From: CAYUYV01 sp964561475
Lineage (GTDB): Bacteria; Pseudomonadota; Alphaproteobacteria; JAJFIK01
Assembly (NCBI GenBank): GCA_964561475.1
Contig: CAZLPU010000017.1
Location: 1-64,000 of the forward strand
DNA: 64,000 nt
Direction of reading: 5' to 3'
This document shows, one piece after another, positions 26,823-37,852 of this stretch. The stretch's first letter is position 1; every line of letters begins with the position of its first letter. Made by a program: the position numbers and the translations under genes. Below the pieces are notes generated by a model. That model saw nothing but the letters and a program-made list of their open reading frames with translations. It was not told the origin of the DNA and did not search any database.

Positions 26823-28370
26823 ATGATGCATCCGGGAACCGATTCAGGACACGTGGCAAGGGTCATGACACACCCCACGGCAGTCGGCTGGTCTGATCTC
26901 TGCGCTCTCGTCCGGCACAATTGGCGCCGCCGACCGGTTCCCAGCCTTCTCTCTTCCCCCCTGCCCGGATCCCTTTGCGGGGCTTGCCTCGTTCTGCTGA
27001 CGGTCATGCTGTTCTCCGCCGTGCCCCTGCCGTCCTCAGCCTTGCAGGCCGCGACTTCCGACAGCGTCGGTGTTGCAAACACCGGGTCCGCCACGGGGGC
27101 CGGCACCGGTTCCAGCACCGATTCCAATACTGGGGCTGGCGCCAATCAGCCGGAGACGGGTGAGAGTGCCGGGGCAGCCGAACCCGGCACGGCGAGCGAA
27201 GACCAGCCCACGGATCCCTCACCATCCGAGGCACCGGACCCGATGCCTGCGCCGCCGCCGTTCCTGCGGATTGCAACGGGGGCGGTCACCGGCAGCTATT
27301 TCACCGTCGCCAACACCATCGCCAGCGTCGTGTCCAATCCCTCGGGATCGGCCCGCTGTTTCGATGAGGCCCGGTGCGGCCCCCCCGGTCTGATCGCCGT
27401 GGCCCAGGCCAGCGAAGGCTCCGTGCGCAATGTTGTGGAAGTGAACGCGGGCGCCGTGGAAACCGGCCTCGCCCAGGCGGATATTGTCTCCTCCGCCGTC
27501 CTTGGCGCGGGCATGTTCCGGGAGATCGGGGCCCAGACGGACGTTTTTGTGCTGGCCAATCTGTATCCGGAGACGGTGCATCTGGTCTCCCGCCCGGATG
27601 CCGGGATCACGGGGATCGCGGATCTGGCCGGGCGTATTGTGTCTCTGGACCGGCCCGGATCGGGCACCCATGCCAACGCCACCCAGCTTCTGGAAATGTT
27701 CGGCCTCAAGGATGAGGTGACCATCCGCAGGCTCAGTCCGGACGGGGCGGCCCGGGAACTGGCGGCGGGTACAATCGATGCGTTCTTCTACACCGCCGGA
27801 GCGCCGGTTCCCCTCATTTCCCGCCTCATCGAACAGAATGAAGGCAAGCTGGTGCCCATCGCGGGCAAGCCGGTCGAGGCCATGGACAAAGGCGGCGCGG
27901 CGGACAACCTACCCCCCGGCGCCGTGGGCATGGTGGAAAGCACCCTCCGACCAGCGGTCATTCCGGCAGACGTTTATCCGGGTCAGGAGCAGGTCTCCAC
28001 TCTTTCCGTAGGCGCCCTTTGGATTGCCAGTGCCGACATGGATGCGGATCTGGCCTACAGCATTGTCCGTGCCCTGTTCCATCCGGAGAACACACAGATG
28101 CTGGCGGCCAATCATGTCCTTGGGGCGCAGATCAGCCTCGAGGATGCCATCCAATATGGCGGCGCCCAGCTCCATCCCGGCGCTGAACGCTTCTACCAGG
28201 AAGCCGGCCTGTTCGATCCTGCCCCCCCGGCTCCCAGTGCTCCCAGTACTCCCGGCATGGACGGCAGTGGGGAAGCTTCTGAACAGGGTGGAGCAACCTC
28301 CGCCGGGCCGGCCCCGGAAGAAGGGCAGGCCAGCGAAGAGACCGGCGGCGTACCTGATCCGGCACCATGA
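26823..28370 (+). CDS. Second TAXI-family solute-binding-like protein with low-complexity arms
   Basis: 515 residues. A hydrophobic segment at ~50-72 is signal or anchor. A Ser/Thr/Gly-rich linker (~80-145) leads to a TAXI domain (LRIATGAVTGSYFTVANTIA, GLAQADIVSSAVL, VSLDRPGSGTHANATQ), then a Pro/Gly/Glu-rich tail of ~60 residues. It lies 190 bp downstream of the other TAXI gene; the two domains are clearly different paralogues. There are two adjacent start ATGs at 26823 and 26826. No TRAP membrane subunit is seen in the window. Confidence 0.8.
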   Translation: MMHPGTDSGHVARVMTHPTAVGWSDLCALVRHNWRRRPVPSLLSSPLPGSLCGACLVLLTVMLFSAVPLPSSALQAATSDSVGVANTGSATGAGTGSSTDSNTGAGANQPETGESAGAAEPGTASEDQPTDPSPSEAPDPMPAPPPFLRIATGAVTGSYFTVANTIASVVSNPSGSARCFDEARCGPPGLIAVAQASEGSVRNVVEVNAGAVETGLAQADIVSSAVLGAGMFREIGAQTDVFVLANLYPETVHLVSRPDAGITGIADLAGRIVSLDRPGSGTHANATQLLEMFGLKDEVTIRRLSPDGAARELAAGTIDAFFYTAGAPVPLISRLIEQNEGKLVPIAGKPVEAMDKGGAADNLPPGAVGMVESTLRPAVIPADVYPGQEQVSTLSVGALWIASADMDADLAYSIVRALFHPENTQMLAANHVLGAQISLEDAIQYGGAQLHPGAERFYQEAGLFDPAPPAPSAPSTPGMDGSGEASEQGGATSAGPAPEEGQASEETGGVPDPAP

Positions 28371-28868
28371 ACCAATCCCCTTTGAAGGCTCCGTCTCTCC
28401 GGTCCCCGTCCTGCCCCCCCCGTCCTGATTGCCCCGTCCTGAACCCGGGCCGGGCCATTGAAGCCATGGCATCGGCGACCAGAAAACGCGAGTGGGCGTG
28501 AAAATTACCCGCTCAAACCGTCAAAAACACTTTTTCAAAAGACTTCCCCAACCATTCTGCGCAACCTGCCAGTCGCAATTATGACCTTTGCGTAAGGCCC
28601 ATTCCGGCATGCGCGGGCTGCTTTTGCCAAGTGGAGCGTGTTGACGTCCGGTGCTGAGGGGCTCTGGATACCGGCGGGTGAGCGATACGCTTGTCAGCCA
28701 ACGGGGGATGGGCCATAGCGCTTGCGTGCAGCGCGTTGCGGGCCGGGCCCTGAAAGTCGAATTGCCGGAGCCTGGGGGTCGATGACCGCTCCGGAAGCCT
28801 TACGTCATCGGAGTCAGGCCGTGCATCCGCAATCCGGCAAGGACAGCGGACAAAAGAAAGGAATAACC
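28371..28868. other. 498-bp spacer upstream of the aminopeptidase gene
   Basis: No gene is seen. The first 130 bp are Pro-codon-like GC-rich sequence with no frame I can support; 28500-28600 is noticeably more AT-rich. A candidate promoter is listed separately. Confidence 0.45.
28641..28670 (+). promoter_or_regulatory. Candidate sigma-70 promoter
   Basis: TTGACG at 28641-28646 and TGGATA at 28665-28670 with an 18-bp spacer, ~200 bp before the aminopeptidase start. Confidence 0.35.
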
Positions 28869-30314
28869 ATGCTCGACTGTTTCGTCCCCAATCCGTCCCA
28901 GCCGTCCGTTCCGATGGATCTGGTCAGCACCGCCACGCTGCCCGATTGGCTGGGCCGCCAGGAACCCCGCACCCTGGCCTGGGTCCAGGCCAACGGCTTC
29001 AAGGCGCAGGCCGGTCGATTGCTGACCATTCCGGGTCCCGGGGGAGAAAGAGAGCGCATTGTGTTCGGCCTCGGGGACGATACCGACCCGTTCCTGCCCG
29101 GTGACCTGCCGGGGCTTCTGCCTGAAGGTCTCTATCATTTCGACGGCGGACCCGAAGGCCGGGACCCCAATCTCCTGGTGCTGGCCTGGGCCCTTGGTGC
29201 CTACCGGTACAAGGGCTTCAAGAGCGGCGGCGAAGACTCCCAGGTCCGTTTGGCCCTGCCCCGGGATGTGGCGCCCGCAGAAGCGGCCATCATTGCCGAG
29301 GGGGTCTATCTCACCCGGGATCTGGTCAACACCCCGTCCAACGCCATGGGACCGGCCGAACTGGAAAAGGCCACCCGCCAACTCGCCGAGCGTCACGGCG
29401 CGCGGGTCGATACCATTCTCGGGGACGATCTTCTCGACGCGAATTTTCCCCTGATCCATGCGGTGGGCCGGGCGTCCGTCCGTGAACCCCGTCTGATTGA
29501 TCTGACCTGGGGTGAAGACCGGCGCGACGTCACCCGGATCACCCTTGTGGGCAAAGGGGTGTGCTTTGACAGCGGCGGTCTGAGCCTCAAGCCGGCCAAG
29601 GCCATGGAACTGATGAAAAAGGATATGGGCGGTGCGGCCCATGCCCTGGGCCTTGCCCACATGATCATGGGTCTGGGTCTTCCGGTGCGCCTGCGTGTCC
29701 TGATTCCGGCGGTGGAAAATGCCGTCTCCGGGGATGCGTTCCGCCCGGGGGATGTCTACACCGCCCGCAACGGCGTTTCCGTGGAAATTGCCAACACCGA
29801 CGCGGAAGGCCGCCTTGTGCTCGCCGATGCCATGGCTTACGGCGCCGAGGAGGAGCCGGATCTGGTGGCCGTTTTCGCGACCCTGACCGGAGCCGCCCGC
29901 GTGGCCCTCGGTCCGGAAGTGGTGCCCTTCTACACCCCGGATGATGAGCTGGCCGCCGCCCTGGCCGAAAGTGCCTGGGCCGCCAATGATCCGGTCTGGC
30001 GCATGCCCCTCTACAAGCCCTATGAGGCCATGCTCCACAGCGATGTGGCGGATCTGAACCATGTGACCAAGGACGGTTTTGCCGGTTCCGTGACGGCGGC
30101 GCTTTTCCTTGGCCGGTTCGTCGGCAAGGCCCGCACCTGGGTCCACTTCGATGTTTATGCCTGGAACCCCCAGCCCAAGCCGGGACGCCCAATGGGTGGC
30201 GAGGCCCAGGTGGTGCGGGGTCTTTTCAATGTGCTCCAGCACCGGTATGCCAGCGCCTACGCCGCGGGAGGCCAGGGCCTCGAAGGGAACCGCGCTGCAG
30301 GATCCGCTGTATAG
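28869..30314 (+). CDS. Leucyl aminopeptidase family (M17) metallopeptidase
   Basis: 481 residues. The M17 catalytic core is complete: NTPSNAMGPAEL, GKGVCFDSGGLSLKPAKAMELMKKDMGGAA with the metal/catalytic Lys and Asp residues, and NTDAEGRLVLAD. The N-terminal domain is shorter and more divergent than E. coli PepA, as in the PepB-like subgroup. It releases N-terminal residues from peptides in the cytosol using two divalent metals. ATG at 28869 follows AAAGGAA. The MarR gene starts 23 bp downstream. Confidence 0.93.
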   Translation: MLDCFVPNPSQPSVPMDLVSTATLPDWLGRQEPRTLAWVQANGFKAQAGRLLTIPGPGGERERIVFGLGDDTDPFLPGDLPGLLPEGLYHFDGGPEGRDPNLLVLAWALGAYRYKGFKSGGEDSQVRLALPRDVAPAEAAIIAEGVYLTRDLVNTPSNAMGPAELEKATRQLAERHGARVDTILGDDLLDANFPLIHAVGRASVREPRLIDLTWGEDRRDVTRITLVGKGVCFDSGGLSLKPAKAMELMKKDMGGAAHALGLAHMIMGLGLPVRLRVLIPAVENAVSGDAFRPGDVYTARNGVSVEIANTDAEGRLVLADAMAYGAEEEPDLVAVFATLTGAARVALGPEVVPFYTPDDELAAALAESAWAANDPVWRMPLYKPYEAMLHSDVADLNHVTKDGFAGSVTAALFLGRFVGKARTWVHFDVYAWNPQPKPGRPMGGEAQVVRGLFNVLQHRYASAYAAGGQGLEGNRAAGSAV

Positions 30315-30337
30315 TGACAGTTCGAGAGGGGAATATC

Positions 30338-30883
30338 ATGGGGGCAGACGCAATGGAGGCGCGGGTGTTTGATCCGCCCAAGGATGGACCGGCGGGCGAT
30401 GCCGGCCACCCGCACGATGGTCGTGGTGACACCGGGGAGGCCGGGGGGGCGGCTCCGGCGGATCTCCAGGCGCTGGGTCTGTGGCACAAGGTCGTGCTCG
30501 GATCGGTCCGCGATGACACGCCGGATCTCACCCAGCGGCAGCTGGCCCTGATCCTGACCGTGTATCTCGCACCGGGGCCCCATTCCGTGCGTTCCCTGGC
30601 GGATCACCTCGGCGTGCAGCGGCCGGTCGTGACCAGAGCGCTTGATACCCTGGGCGCCATGGGTCTGGTGCTGCGCCGGCGCGATGAAACCGACCGCCGC
30701 CGGGTTCTGGTCCTGAAGACACCCAAAGGTCAGGATTTCCTCACGGATTTTGCCCGGATGATCCACGCGGCGGGCGGCCTCCAGGATACGCCTTGCGCGC
30801 CGGTTCACGGTCCGGCCCGCAACGCCGGTGTTCTGCCAAGGGCGGCCCAGATCCTGGAAGAGCCAAACCATGCCGAGCCCTGA
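30338..30883 (+). CDS. MarR-family transcriptional regulator
   Basis: 181 residues. A disordered Gly/Asp-rich N-terminus (~45 residues) precedes a winged helix: LTQRQLALILTVYL, SVRSLADHLGVQRPVVTRAL (recognition helix) and the wing RRRDETDRRRVLVLKT. The trailing ~50 residues are longer than usual. ATG at 30338 is used because GAGAGGGGAA sits just upstream; a GTG at 30314 overlaps the aminopeptidase stop but lacks a ribosome binding site. Its 3' end overlaps the NlpC/P60 gene by 14 bp, so it may control this small operon. Confidence 0.86.
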   Translation: MGADAMEARVFDPPKDGPAGDAGHPHDGRGDTGEAGGAAPADLQALGLWHKVVLGSVRDDTPDLTQRQLALILTVYLAPGPHSVRSLADHLGVQRPVVTRALDTLGAMGLVLRRRDETDRRRVLVLKTPKGQDFLTDFARMIHAAGGLQDTPCAPVHGPARNAGVLPRAAQILEEPNHAEP

Positions 30884-31797
30884 GGGGCGTTCACACCCGA
30901 CAAGCACCGACGGGAACCGTCCGGACTGGTCCGAACGGTTCCGCCCGGATCCGCGGGTGACGCCGGTCCGGGATGGCTGGGCCAGCGCACGGCTCAAGGG
31001 GTTGGTGGAGGCGGATCATTTCGCCGAACCGGTCCTTTGCCACGTCACGGCACCATGTCTGCCCTTGCGCAAAGCGCCGGCCCATGACGCGCCCCTGGAC
31101 ACACAGGTCCTCTTCGGGGAAGACCTCGACCTTCTGCGTGAAGAGGGGGACTGGGCCTGGGTCCAGGCCCGCGCCGACGACTATGTTGGATTTGTGCCCC
31201 GGGCCGGTCTCGGCAAAGGGCCCGCCCGCGCAGGCGCCCGGGTCGGCGTGTTGCGCACTTTCGTCTTTTCCCGTCCGGACCTGAAAAGCCCGCCTTTGGG
31301 CATGTTGAGTCTGAATGCCCGGGTGCGTGTGATCGGGGCTCGGGGCCAGTTCAGCGCCATTGATCAGAGCTTGGATGGGCAGGGACCGGACAGCCGCCCG
31401 GGATACATCTTCACGCCCCATTTGCGGGTGGCGGAGCAATGGGACCGGGACCCGGCCGGATGCGCCGAACGGTTTCTGGGCGCACCCTATTTATGGGGTG
31501 GCAAGGATAGTCTGGGTCTGGACTGTTCCGGCCTCGTGCAGATGGCCCTTCATGCCTGCGGCATTCCCTCTCCAAGAGACGCGGACATGCAAGAGGCCAC
31601 GCTCGGCGTGCCGGTCGGTGCGTCCGTCGAGGACGGGCTGGGCCAGCTTCGGCGGGGCGATCTGATTTTCTGGAAAGGTCACGTGACCATGATGGTGGAC
31701 GGCACGCACATGGTGCATGCCAACGCTACCCATATGGCCGTGACCATTGATCCGCTCCGGGACTTTGCCGAGCGGATTGCCTGCACCGATGGCCCGG

Positions 31798-31823
<26 letters not shown>
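30870..31823 (+). CDS. NlpC/P60 family peptidase with SH3-like domains
   Basis: 317 residues. Two bacterial SH3-like modules (~45-112 and ~122-185) precede an NlpC/P60 domain with the catalytic Cys 219 in LDCSGLVQMAL, His 271 in KGHVTMMV and a later polar His. This arrangement is typical of dipeptidyl-peptidase VI-like enzymes that cleave gamma-D-Glu-diamino acid bonds in peptidoglycan peptides. There is no signal peptide, so it probably recycles muropeptides in the cytosol, consistent with the neighbouring aminopeptidase and YejBEF peptide transporter. ATG at 30870 follows GGAAGAG. The 3' end overlaps the convergent yejF by 26 bp. Confidence 0.9.
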
Positions 31824-33434
<1,611 letters not shown>

Positions 33435-33438
<4 letters not shown>

Positions 33439-34619
33439 GGCGAGGCACTCCCCCTCTCCCCGGCTTTTTGAGCCCCGTTTCCTTGGCCGACACTTGCCAC
33501 GTCTTGTGGAACGCCGTGACCTGCCCTGGCGTGGCTGGTCTTCCGGGGATCGAAAGCATCCCGGGCCGCCTCGCCGATGAAAACGAGCAGGGCCAGAATG
33601 CCGCCCAGGGCAACAAAGGCGGTGATGCCGAGCCAGGGGGCCTGGAGATTGACCTTGCCTTGCCGGGCCAGTTCCCCCAGGGACGGTTCGCCGGGGGGCA
33701 GGCCGAAGCCCAGAAAATCAAGGCTCGACAGGGTGGTCACCGCCGCACTGAGAAGGAAAGGCAGGTAGGTCAGGGTCGCAACCATGGCATTGGGGAGAAT
33801 GTGTCGGGCCATGATGTCCCAATGGCCGGCGCCCAGGGCCCGGGCAGCCCTCACATAATCGAAATTCCGCCCCCGGAGAAACTCCGCCCGCACCACCCCC
33901 ACAAGCGCGACCCAGCTGAACAGGGACAGAGCACCCAGAATGACCCAGAACCCGGGCTGGAAGATCGCCCCCAGAATGATCAGGACGTAAAGCGCCGGAA
34001 CACTCGACCAGATCTCGATGAACCGCTGGAACAGAAGGTCGGTCCAGCCGCCGAAATAACCCTGCACCGCACCCGCCGTTACACCGATCACAGCGGAAAT
34101 GCCCGTGAGGATCAGGGCAAAGATCACGGAGGTGCGAAAGCCGTAGATCAGCCTGGCGAGCACATCCCGCTGATTATCATCCGTCCCCAGCCAGTTCTGG
34201 CCATCTGGAGCCTTCGGTGCCTGGTCGCCGCCGGTGCGTACCAGCGTGTCATGGGCATAAGGAATGGGTGCCCGGATCATCCAGCCGCCCTTGTCCCGGA
34301 TCAGGGCCTGGACATGGGGGTCGTTATAGTCGGTGCCGCGCACATAATCGCCGCCGAACCGGGTCTCGGGATAGTCGGTCAGCACCGGGCTGAGCAGGGC
34401 GCCGTCGTAATAGACCAGCAGCGGCTTGTCATTCGCGATCAGTTCCGCACACAGGGACAGCCCGAACAGGATCAGAAAGATCCGCAGGCACCAGACCCCC
34501 CGGCGGTTGGCATTGAACACCGCAAGGCGCCGCCGGGTCATGGGCGAAAGCGTGATCCGGGGCACAAAGGGGATTGTGCCGATGACGGGAAGCTTGAGTG
34601 GGCCGGTCTGGGAAGCCAT
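33435..34619 (-). CDS. yejE: Peptide ABC transporter permease YejE-type
   Basis: 394 residues. TM1 is near residues 40-60, followed by a long periplasmic loop with the YejE-typical segment (PETRFGGDYVRGTDYNDPHV), then five TMs and the EAA loop (EFLRGRNFDYVRAARALGA). The C-terminal ~40 residues are an extra polar tail. It pairs with YejB in the membrane. The stop overlaps yejF. Confidence 0.92.
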
Positions 34620-34625
34620 CAGCGA

Positions 34626-35699
34626 TCAGGTCTCCCGCCGGGAAAAGTCGATGCGCGGGTCCACCCACATATAAGTCAGGTCACTGATCAAGGTCACAAC
34701 CAGACCGATCAGGCCGTAGATGTAGAGGGTGGCAAAGACCACCGGGTAGTCCCGGGACAGAATGGATTCGAAGGCCAGGAGCCCGAGCCCATCCAGATTG
34801 AATATGGTCTCGATCAGGAGAGACCCGGTAAAGAAGACCGCGACAAAGGCCGCCGGAAATCCGGAAATGACGATCAGCATGGCATTGCGGAACACATGGC
34901 CGTAAAGGACCCGGTTCTCGGTGAGCCCCTTGGCCCGGGCGGTGGTCACATACTGCTTGTTGATCTCGTCCAGAAAGGAATTTTTGGTCAGGAGAGTGAT
35001 CGTGGCAAAGCCGCTCATCACCATGGCGAGCACGGGCAGGGCAATGTGCCAGAGATAGTCCAGGATCTGCATGGGCAGGCTCATGGTCTCCCACCCATGG
35101 GAAGTGAGGCCCCTCAAGGGAAACCAGGAGAGGAAACTGCCGCCGGCGAACAGGGTGATGAGCAGGACCGCGAACAGGAATGAGGGAATGGCATAGGCGA
35201 TCACCACCCCCGTACTGGTCCACACATCAAAGGCCGAGCCGTCCCGCACTGCCTTGGCCACCCCAAGGGGGATAGAGACCAGGTAGACGATCAGCGTGGT
35301 CCAGAGGCCCAGGGAGATGGAAACCGGCAGTTTTTCCCCGATCAGGGTCAGCACCGGTACGTCGCGGAAATAGCTGTTGCCGAAATCAAAGCGGAGGAAG
35401 TCGCCGACCATTTTGAAATAGCGTTCATGGGGCGGGCGGTCGAAACCGAAACGGATTTTGAGTTCTTCCACAAATTCAGGATCGAGCCCCTGGGCGCCCC
35501 GGTACAGGCCCGCGCTCTCCCCGCCGCCTTCATCCCCGCCGAGACGGGCCATGGCGGTATCGCCGCCGCCCGCCATCCGGGAGGCCATGGTCTCAATGGG
35601 GCCGCCGGGTGCGAACTGGATGATGATGAAGCTGACGGTGAGGATGCCGAGCAGGGTCGGCACCATGAGGAGCAGACGGCGCACAATATAGCCGAGCAT
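34626..35699 (-). CDS. yejB: Peptide ABC transporter permease YejB-type
   Basis: 357 residues with six TMs. The insert MASRMAGGGDTAMARLGGDE in the first periplasmic loop is characteristic of YejB as opposed to DppB. The EAA loop reads INKQYVTTARAKGLTENR. It is first in the minus-strand yejB-yejE-yejF operon; a YejA binding-protein gene, usually upstream, is absent: the next gene upstream encodes a cytochrome c. Confidence 0.92.
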   Translation of the reverse strand: MLGYIVRRLLLMVPTLLGILTVSFIIIQFAPGGPIETMASRMAGGGDTAMARLGGDEGGGESAGLYRGAQGLDPEFVEELKIRFGFDRPPHERYFKMVGDFLRFDFGNSYFRDVPVLTLIGEKLPVSISLGLWTTLIVYLVSIPLGVAKAVRDGSAFDVWTSTGVVIAYAIPSFLFAVLLITLFAGGSFLSWFPLRGLTSHGWETMSLPMQILDYLWHIALPVLAMVMSGFATITLLTKNSFLDEINKQYVTTARAKGLTENRVLYGHVFRNAMLIVISGFPAAFVAVFFTGSLLIETIFNLDGLGLLAFESILSRDYPVVFATLYIYGLIGLVVTLISDLTYMWVDPRIDFSRRET

Positions 35700-35793
35700 T
35701 CAGGACCCTCCGTAAGCCTGGGGCCCACCGCCAGCCTTGGTCTTGATCAGGCTGACGGCTTTGACGCGATACCGCAAGCAATAGCCGTGGCGA

Positions 35794-36612
35794 TCAGTAT
35801 TCCTGGGTCGCAGGCTCGCCGTCTTCAACAGACTCGTCCCCGGCGGGCTCGTCCCCGGTGGCCTCGTCATCGCCGGGCTCGTCCTCGGTTGAGGCCTCGT
35901 CGCCGGTCTGTGCAGGCTCATCGGCAGGTGCGGGCTCGGCAGGCTCTTCGGGCGCTGCGTTCCCTGCCTCGGCTTCGCCAGCCTCGGATTGGGGAGCCTC
36001 GGATTGAGGAGCTGCCGGTTCTTCCGCGGCGGGTTCAGCTTGTGCGCCGTCGCCATCCGCTGCCAGAGCCGCCGGGAACGGATAAGGGGTGTCGGCCTTC
36101 TGCTGCATCCATGCGAGCAGGTTGACCCGGTCCCGCTGGCGCCGCAGTCCTGCATAGCCCATCAGGGTGCCCGGCGCCCATTCCCGGGGGTTTTCCAGGA
36201 ACTTGTACATGCTCTCGTAATCCCAGACGCCGTCCTTCGAGGCCAGGGCCCGGGAATAGTTGAAGCCGTCGAGGGCTGCGATCTCCCGGCCCAGAACGCC
36301 CCAGAGGGCCGGACCCACCATGTTGGCGCCGCCCTTCTCGAAATTGTGGCAGGCGACGCACTGATTCGCGATCCGCTCGCCAGCACCCGCATTGGCCTCG
36401 ACCAGCAGAGCCCCCAGATCCAGTGCGGGTTCGGGCTCCTCGCCGCCATTCTCCGGTGTGACCGGGTCCGGCAACTCCACCCGGTAGCCCGGCTCATCAA
36501 GCTCCTCGGCGTAGAAAATGAAGCCGCCGACTTCGCGGATCACCATCACCACGAGCAGCGTCGCGAGAATTGCACCGAAAACCTTGTTCCACTCGAACGA
36601 GTCCATATTCAT
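35794..36612 (-). CDS. Membrane-anchored cytochrome c (CycM/c552-like) with acidic tail
   Basis: 272 residues. The N-terminal signal-anchor (8-28) is followed by a class I cytochrome c domain: CVACH at 85-89 binds heme and Met 151 in GTLMGYAGL is the sixth ligand. It probably carries electrons between the bc1 complex and the terminal oxidase. The last ~85 residues are an Ala/Pro/Glu/Asp low-complexity tail, unusual in length. Divergent from kdsB-pheA, an arrangement common in alphaproteobacteria. ATG at 36612; ATG at 36606 is equally possible. Confidence 0.9.
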   Translation of the reverse strand: MNMDSFEWNKVFGAILATLLVVMVIREVGGFIFYAEELDEPGYRVELPDPVTPENGGEEPEPALDLGALLVEANAGAGERIANQCVACHNFEKGGANMVGPALWGVLGREIAALDGFNYSRALASKDGVWDYESMYKFLENPREWAPGTLMGYAGLRRQRDRVNLLAWMQQKADTPYPFPAALAADGDGAQAEPAAEEPAAPQSEAPQSEAGEAEAGNAAPEEPAEPAPADEPAQTGDEASTEDEPGDDEATGDEPAGDESVEDGEPATQEY

Positions 36613-37084
36613 ATCGGGCCCCTGATGCGCCTTGTGTGGTGAAGAAGTTATCCTTGGACGGATGCGGCCCGGAGATTAATTCCAGCCTAAGGCCGGAGCA
36701 AGCTTCGCACCTGCAGTAATTTGTCCTGTCATCCTGGCCGTGGATCCTTGCTGCGGCATTGACGGGCGGCTGATCCTGACCCACAGGCGGTTTACCGCCG
36801 CTAAAGTCCCGTCAGGACCCGTCTCGCCAGATCAGTCCCGCCGGTTTTGCCCGGATCGCGGCCCGGTTACAAGCCACGGACGCACCCGGTCGGCATTGAG
36901 CCTGATCAATTGGGCCCCTCCTGAACCCTGGATCCGCTCCTTTCTGCTGTGTGACCATTTGGATGACCGAGGTCGGCCAGCGGGAGGCGGGCCGGCAACA
37001 GTCATTTCAATTGGCGGCGCGATGGTCTAGAAGGCGCGATCATCTGAGCAAAAAGAGCGAGTCACGTCCGGGAACAGAGACGCC
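36613..37084. other. 472-bp divergent spacer (cytochrome c / kdsB)
   Basis: No gene is seen. It contains a small perfect hairpin GGCGG-TTTA-CCGCC near 36787-36800. Frames across it look non-coding on both strands and no tRNA is recognisable. It must contain promoters for both flanking genes. Confidence 0.45.
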
Positions 37085-37852
37085 ATGAAGCCACTTGTGA
37101 TCATCCCCGCCAGGCTCCAGGCCCGGCGCCTCCCCAACAAGCCCCTGGCGGATATCGGCGGCCGTCCCATGATCGTTGCGGTCTGGGAGCGGGCCATGGC
37201 GGCGGATCTCGGCCGGGTGGTGGTGGCCGCCGGTGACCGGGAGATTGCCGAGGCGGTCAAGGCCCATGGCGGCGAGGTGGTGTTGACCGACCCTGCCCAT
37301 CCCTCCGGCTCTGACCGGGTGCGGGAAGCCGCCGAGCGGCTCGACCCGGAACGGGCCTGCGATGTGATCGTCAATCTCCAGGGGGATCTGCCTTTGATCG
37401 ACCCGGACACGGTCCGCGCGGCGATCCGGCCTCTGTCCGCCATGGCCGATGCAGACATCGCCACCCTGGCGGCCCCCATTGAGGAGGACCGGGAGCGGGA
37501 CGACCCCAGTGTGGTCAAGGCGATCATTTCCGCCCCCGATGGCGGATCCACGGGCCGAGCACTTTATTTTACCAGGGCCACGGCGCCCACTGGGGACGGT
37601 CCGCTCTACCATCACATTGGTATTTACGCGTTCCGCCGCCCGGCCCTTGAGCGTTTCATCACCCTGCCGCCTTCGCCTCTGGAGACCAGGGAACGTCTGG
37701 AGCAGCTCCGGGCCCTGGAGCACGGCATGAAAATCGGCATCGAGGTGGTGCACACTGTGCCCCTGGGCGTGGATACCCCCGACGATCTGGAACGGGCAAG
37801 GGCCCTTTCCGCCAAACGGCCGGCATCGGCCCAGGCAGGGGCCGGGACATGA
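37085..37852 (+). CDS. kdsB: 3-deoxy-manno-octulosonate cytidylyltransferase
   Basis: 255 residues. The N-terminal nucleotide-binding motif is IIPARLQARRLPNKPLADIGG, with TDPAHPSGSDRVREA and VNLQGDLPLIDP as further KdsB signatures; GIYAFRRPALERF and LEQLRALEHGMKIG complete the match. It activates Kdo as CMP-Kdo for lipopolysaccharide inner core synthesis. The stop overlaps the pheA start (ATGA), so the two are coupled. Confidence 0.95.
   Translation: MKPLVIIPARLQARRLPNKPLADIGGRPMIVAVWERAMAADLGRVVVAAGDREIAEAVKAHGGEVVLTDPAHPSGSDRVREAAERLDPERACDVIVNLQGDLPLIDPDTVRAAIRPLSAMADADIATLAAPIEEDRERDDPSVVKAIISAPDGGSTGRALYFTRATAPTGDGPLYHHIGIYAFRRPALERFITLPPSPLETRERLEQLRALEHGMKIGIEVVHTVPLGVDTPDDLERARALSAKRPASAQAGAGT

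Noticed and set aside
36613..37084. A tRNA or small RNA gene in the cytochrome c / kdsB spacer
   Set aside because: Only a 5-bp hairpin was found; no cloverleaf, TTCGA-type loop or terminator is visible.
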